Assembly: GCF_026810365.1 (NCBI RefSeq)
Contig: NZ_CP113948.1
Location: 3,627,501 to 3,691,500 of the forward strand
Reading direction: 5' to 3'
DNA: 64,000 nucleotides
Origin: Flavobacterium praedii
GTDB lineage: Bacteria; Bacteroidota; Bacteroidia; Flavobacteriales; Flavobacteriaceae
Shown here: positions 60,912 through 64,000 of the stretch, piece after piece
Layout: each line of letters begins with the position of its first letter
Position numbering within the stretch: the stretch's first letter is position 1
Notes under the pieces: model-generated
What the model was told of the DNA's origin: nothing
The model's database searches: none
The model's input: only the letters and a program-made list of their open reading frames with translations
Translations under genes and position numbers: made by a program

Positions 60912-62603
60912 ATGACAGAAACTCAATCGAAAACAGCACATCCAAAAGGACTTTGGGTATTATTTGGAACCGAAATGTGGGAACGGTTCAACTTTTATGG
61001 AATGCGAACTTTATTGGTTCTTTTTCTTGTAAATTCCTTAATGATGAAAGAAGAGGATGCTTCTTTGATTTATGGAGGTTTTCTGGGACTTTGCTATTTG
61101 ACACCAATGTTGGGTGGATTTATTTCAGATCGTTTTTTCGGAAATAGAAATTGTATTATGCTTGGTGGTTTGATGATGGCTGTTGGGCAATTATTATTGT
61201 TTGCAAGTGCCAGTGTTTTTGGTGAAAATTTAGGTTTAGCAACCACTATAATGTATTCTGGATTAGGAATAATTATTTTTGGTAACGGTTTTTTTAAACC
61301 AAACATTTCAAGTATGGTGGGGAGTTTGTATCCAAAACAAGAAAAAAGCAAATTGGATACTGCTTTTACTATTTTCTATATGGGAATCAACTTAGGAGCA
61401 TTTTTGGGTCAATTTATTTGTCCATTAGTAGGAGATGTGAAAAGTTCAGGAGGTATTAGAGACATTCATGCTTTCAAATGGGGATTCCTTGCGGCAGCAA
61501 TTGCAATGCTTATCGGAACATTAGTGTTTTATTTCTTAAAAAATAAATATGTAGTTACTCCCGAAGGAAAACCATTAGGAGGATTGCCGTCTAAAAATGA
61601 ATCTTCAGATTATGAAGAAGGTGAGGCCCAGAATGCAGTATTTACACCAACGGCTTTAATTTTATCAGTTGTTGCTTTTATTGGTATGTTTTTATTATTT
61701 CATTTTTCAGTAGATGGAACTAATGTTGTAAAAACTATTATTTATCCAATTATATATGCAAGTGGTATTACACTAGCAGGTTTAATTCTTTCAGATAGTT
61801 CTTTGACAAAAGTTGAGCGAGATCGAATTATAGTAATATATATTATTTCATTCTTTATCATTTTCTTCTGGGCAGCTTTTGAACAAGCTGGTTCATCCTT
61901 GACATTTATTGCAGATAATCAAACGGATAGAAACTTTTTTGGATGGGCAATGCCCGCTTCAATGGTGCAAATTTTCAACGGATTATTCGTTGTTGCTTTA
62001 GCGGTTCCATTCAGTATGTTGTGGGATAAATTGAGAGCAAATGACAAAGAACCTATTTCTCCTGTAAAATTAGCTTTGGGATTATTATTGATTGCAGTAA
62101 GTTTCTATATGATTGCTACTCAAGTAAAAGATTTAGGAACTTCCGGATTATTAGCCATTAAATGGTTAATTCTTTTGTATTTATTGAATACTTGTGCGGA
62201 GTTGTGCTTGTCTCCAATTGGTTTATCTTTAGTTGGGAAATTATCTCCAAAACGTTTTTCATCATTATTGTATGGGGTGTTTTTCTTGTCGAATGCCTCT
62301 GGATATGCATTGGCAGGAACTTTAGGTTCAATATTACCAGCTACAGGTGATAAATTTAATAAAGCAAAGGAATTAGGAATCGATTTGCAAGCAGTATTAG
62401 ATAAAAAAGTAACACTTACTCCAGAACAAGTCCAGTTATTAGATACAAATCAAATTATGAATCATAATCCAATTTTTGCTGGTTTTGAAATTCATAACTT
62501 ATTTGAATTTTTTATGGTATTTGTAATCTTAACAGGTATTGCTGCATTGATTTTATTTGCCTTGACACCATTTTTGAAAAAAATGATGCACGGTGTTCGA
62601 TAA
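60912..62603 (+). CDS. POT/PTR-family proton-dependent peptide transporter
   Basis: A 563-residue inner-membrane protein with about 14 hydrophobic segments and the POT signatures: GTEMWERFNFYGMRTLLVLF at helix 1 (ExxERFxYYG-like), GGFISDRFFGNRNCIMLGG, GNGFFKPNISSMVGSLYPKQ, FTIFYMGINLGAFLGQF and FFWAAFEQAGSSLTF. It imports di- and tripeptides with protons. It lies 37 nt after the dipeptidyl peptidase and is likely co-transcribed with it. Confidence 0.93.
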   Translation: MTETQSKTAHPKGLWVLFGTEMWERFNFYGMRTLLVLFLVNSLMMKEEDASLIYGGFLGLCYLTPMLGGFISDRFFGNRNCIMLGGLMMAVGQLLLFASASVFGENLGLATTIMYSGLGIIIFGNGFFKPNISSMVGSLYPKQEKSKLDTAFTIFYMGINLGAFLGQFICPLVGDVKSSGGIRDIHAFKWGFLAAAIAMLIGTLVFYFLKNKYVVTPEGKPLGGLPSKNESSDYEEGEAQNAVFTPTALILSVVAFIGMFLLFHFSVDGTNVVKTIIYPIIYASGITLAGLILSDSSLTKVERDRIIVIYIISFFIIFFWAAFEQAGSSLTFIADNQTDRNFFGWAMPASMVQIFNGLFVVALAVPFSMLWDKLRANDKEPISPVKLALGLLLIAVSFYMIATQVKDLGTSGLLAIKWLILLYLLNTCAELCLSPIGLSLVGKLSPKRFSSLLYGVFFLSNASGYALAGTLGSILPATGDKFNKAKELGIDLQAVLDKKVTLTPEQVQLLDTNQIMNHNPIFAGFEIHNLFEFFMVFVILTGIAALILFALTPFLKKMMHGVR

Positions 62604-62627
62604 TTTCTTAAAATAAAATATTAAAAA

Positions 62628-62666
62628 AAACATCATCTATTTGATTCAATCAAGAAGATGATGTTT
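62628..62666 (+). terminator. terminator between the two POT transporters
   Basis: AAACATCATCT (62628-62638) pairs with AGATGATGTTT (62656-62666), with an inner TTGATT/AATCAA pair and a T-run after it. The second transporter may therefore be separately controlled. Confidence 0.8.
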
Positions 62667-62692
62667 TTTATTTATCTACTAAAAAAATTAGA

Positions 62693-64000
62693 ATGGAACA
62701 AAATTTAAGTTTAGAACAAATTCAAAATTTCAAAGGAAAGTATCCAAAACAATTGTGGTATTTGTTTTTTAGTGAAATGTGGGAGCGTTTTTGTTTTTAC
62801 GGAATGCGGGGGATGTTGGTGGTGTTTATGGTTGGTCAATTGGGCATGAACGATAGAGTTGCCAATTTACAATATGGCGCAACTCAAGCTTGGGTATATG
62901 CTTTTACTTTTATCGGTGGTTTGTTTGCCGATAAAATTCTGGGTTTGCGAAAATCACTTTTTTGGGGTGGTATTTTAATGATTATTGGAAGCGTAATTCT
63001 TTCTATTGATCCCAAAAATTATTTTTTCATAGGTATTGGATTTACTATTGTTGGTACTGGTTTTTTTAAGCCTAATATTTCTTCTATGGTTGGTCAATTG
63101 TACAAAGAAGGAGACCCTAGAAGAGATGCTGGATTTTCATTCTTTTATATGGGTGTGAATCTGGGCGCTTTAATTGGTGGCTATATTTGTATCGCTGTTG
63201 CCGAAGGTTCTATGTGGCAATCAATAGTTCCAGAACATCTTCGTTGGAATGTTGGTTTTGGATTTGCTGCAATTGTAATGATTATTAGTCTTTTGACATT
63301 TACACAAACACAAAAATCACTAGGCACAATTGGACTATCTCCTTTGGCAGATGTTGAAACTTCGAAAAGAAAACGTTTTGAAATTATAACTTATCTAGGT
63401 TCATTATTGATCATTCCTGTAATTATTATCATGGTTGCCAATACTGTTTACACCGATTATTTTATGATGTTTATTGGGCCAGCGTCTATTTTGTATTTGC
63501 TATATGAAATGAAAAATTTCTCAGCTGCCGAAAATAAAAAATTATTTGCCGCCTTGATTTTTATAATATTCTCTATTTTCTTTTGGGCATTTTTCGAACA
63601 AAGTGGCGGTTCTTTAAGTCTTTTTGCAGTAAATAATTTAAACAACACAATCCTTGGAGTGCCATTGAGTCCAAATGGAGTAAATAATTCAGCCAATTCT
63701 TTCTTTGTCATAGGATTTGCGGCTTTGGTTGGACTAGTATGGTTATGGATGGCTAAGAGAAAAATTGAACCCAATACCGTTATTAAATTCGGATTAGCCT
63801 TTTTATTTCTAGCGGGTGGTTTTTGGATATTTTATTATACTAAATTCTTTGCTGGAGCTGATGGAAGAACTTCCTTGGGGTTGTTTACTTTTGGGTGGTT
63901 TATTATCACTTTTGGAGAACTTTGTTTATCGCCAATTGGGATGTCTGCCATGACAAAACTTTCGCCTCTGAAAACTCAAGCTGTAATCATGGGAATGTGG
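62693..64000 (+). CDS. second POT-family peptide transporter, cut by window end
   Basis: An open frame from ATG 62693 runs 436 codons to the window edge without a stop. It is a paralogue of the preceding transporter: SEMWERFCFYGMRGMLVVFM at helix 1, GGLFADKILGLRKSLFWGG, GTGFFKPNISSMVGQLYKEG, FSFFYMGVNLGALIGGYI, FFWAFFEQSGGSLSLF and, near the cut, GELCLSPIGMSAMTKLSPLK. Probably 50-100 residues are missing. It doubles the peptide uptake capacity beside the dipeptidyl peptidase. Confidence 0.92.
   Translation, partial: MEQNLSLEQIQNFKGKYPKQLWYLFFSEMWERFCFYGMRGMLVVFMVGQLGMNDRVANLQYGATQAWVYAFTFIGGLFADKILGLRKSLFWGGILMIIGSVILSIDPKNYFFIGIGFTIVGTGFFKPNISSMVGQLYKEGDPRRDAGFSFFYMGVNLGALIGGYICIAVAEGSMWQSIVPEHLRWNVGFGFAAIVMIISLLTFTQTQKSLGTIGLSPLADVETSKRKRFEIITYLGSLLIIPVIIIMVANTVYTDYFMMFIGPASILYLLYEMKNFSAAENKKLFAALIFIIFSIFFWAFFEQSGGSLSLFAVNNLNNTILGVPLSPNGVNNSANSFFVIGFAALVGLVWLWMAKRKIEPNTVIKFGLAFLFLAGGFWIFYYTKFFAGADGRTSLGLFTFGWFIITFGELCLSPIGMSAMTKLSPLKTQAVIMGMW

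Overview
The window looks like chromosome of a Flavobacterium or close relative (Bacteroidota, Flavobacteriia). It is strongly AT-rich, has SusC/SusD pairs, a type IX secretion (T9SS) C-terminal signal, Bacteroidota-type -7 boxes (TAnnTTTG), almost no Shine-Dalgarno sequences, and a mevalonate pathway.

Layout. 1-570: wreck of an ISL3/ISAon1-type transposase. 928-1332: small secreted protein of unknown role. 1690-23515: a complete starch/maltodextrin locus. On the minus strand lie SusC, SusD, a short SusE and a T9SS-exported alpha-amylase. A LacI regulator is divergent from susC. On the plus strand lie a maltose permease, beta-phosphoglucomutase, GH65 maltose phosphorylase, a SusA-like GH13, a GH31 alpha-glucosidase and a second periplasmic GH13. 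A GxxExxY nuclease-fold gene wrapped in iterated repeats is wedged between the SusA-like gene and the GH31. 23773-28227: glycerophosphodiesterase, BaiN-type flavoprotein, TlpA-like thioredoxin and a CarboxypepD_reg-like protein. 28283-40418: a second polysaccharide utilisation locus (PUL): SIS sugar-phosphate protein, GH2, FucP-type permease, ROK kinase, SusC and SusD, with a divergent XylR-type AraC regulator. Its GH2 has the Ser-Asp acid/base signature of exo-beta-D-glucosaminidases, so the set reads as a route from chitosan-like oligosaccharides to fructose-6-phosphate.

40428-45898: TspO, then diphosphomevalonate decarboxylase, a ParE-type toxin-antitoxin insertion, mevalonate kinase, a UbiA prenyltransferase and a 23S pseudouridine synthase. 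45975-48995: NTF2-like protein, DUF885 lipoprotein and a DUF937-like protein. 49492-55922: tRNA-Phe, then coaX, an outer-membrane protein, LptC, a small membrane protein, a CorC-type transporter and a PpiD-like foldase. 55997-58287: a GYDIA-type GHMP kinase with HMG-CoA reductase, which together with the two upstream genes nearly completes the mevalonate pathway. 58703-64000: dipeptidyl peptidase IV and two tandem POT peptide transporters, the last cut by the window end.

How the genes work together. Starch is cut outside the cell by the T9SS amylase, bound and imported by SusCDE, trimmed in the periplasm by GH13 and GH31 enzymes, and maltose is taken up and phosphorolysed. A roughly 40-bp promoter/operator module is shared by susC and the amylase, and its core also sits upstream of the unknown secreted protein at 928. 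The points I find most worth checking are the glucosamine PUL, the repeat-wrapped GxxExxY cassette, the shared operator, a pair of hairpin repeats with conserved ends, and the toxin-antitoxin insertion in the mevalonate operon.
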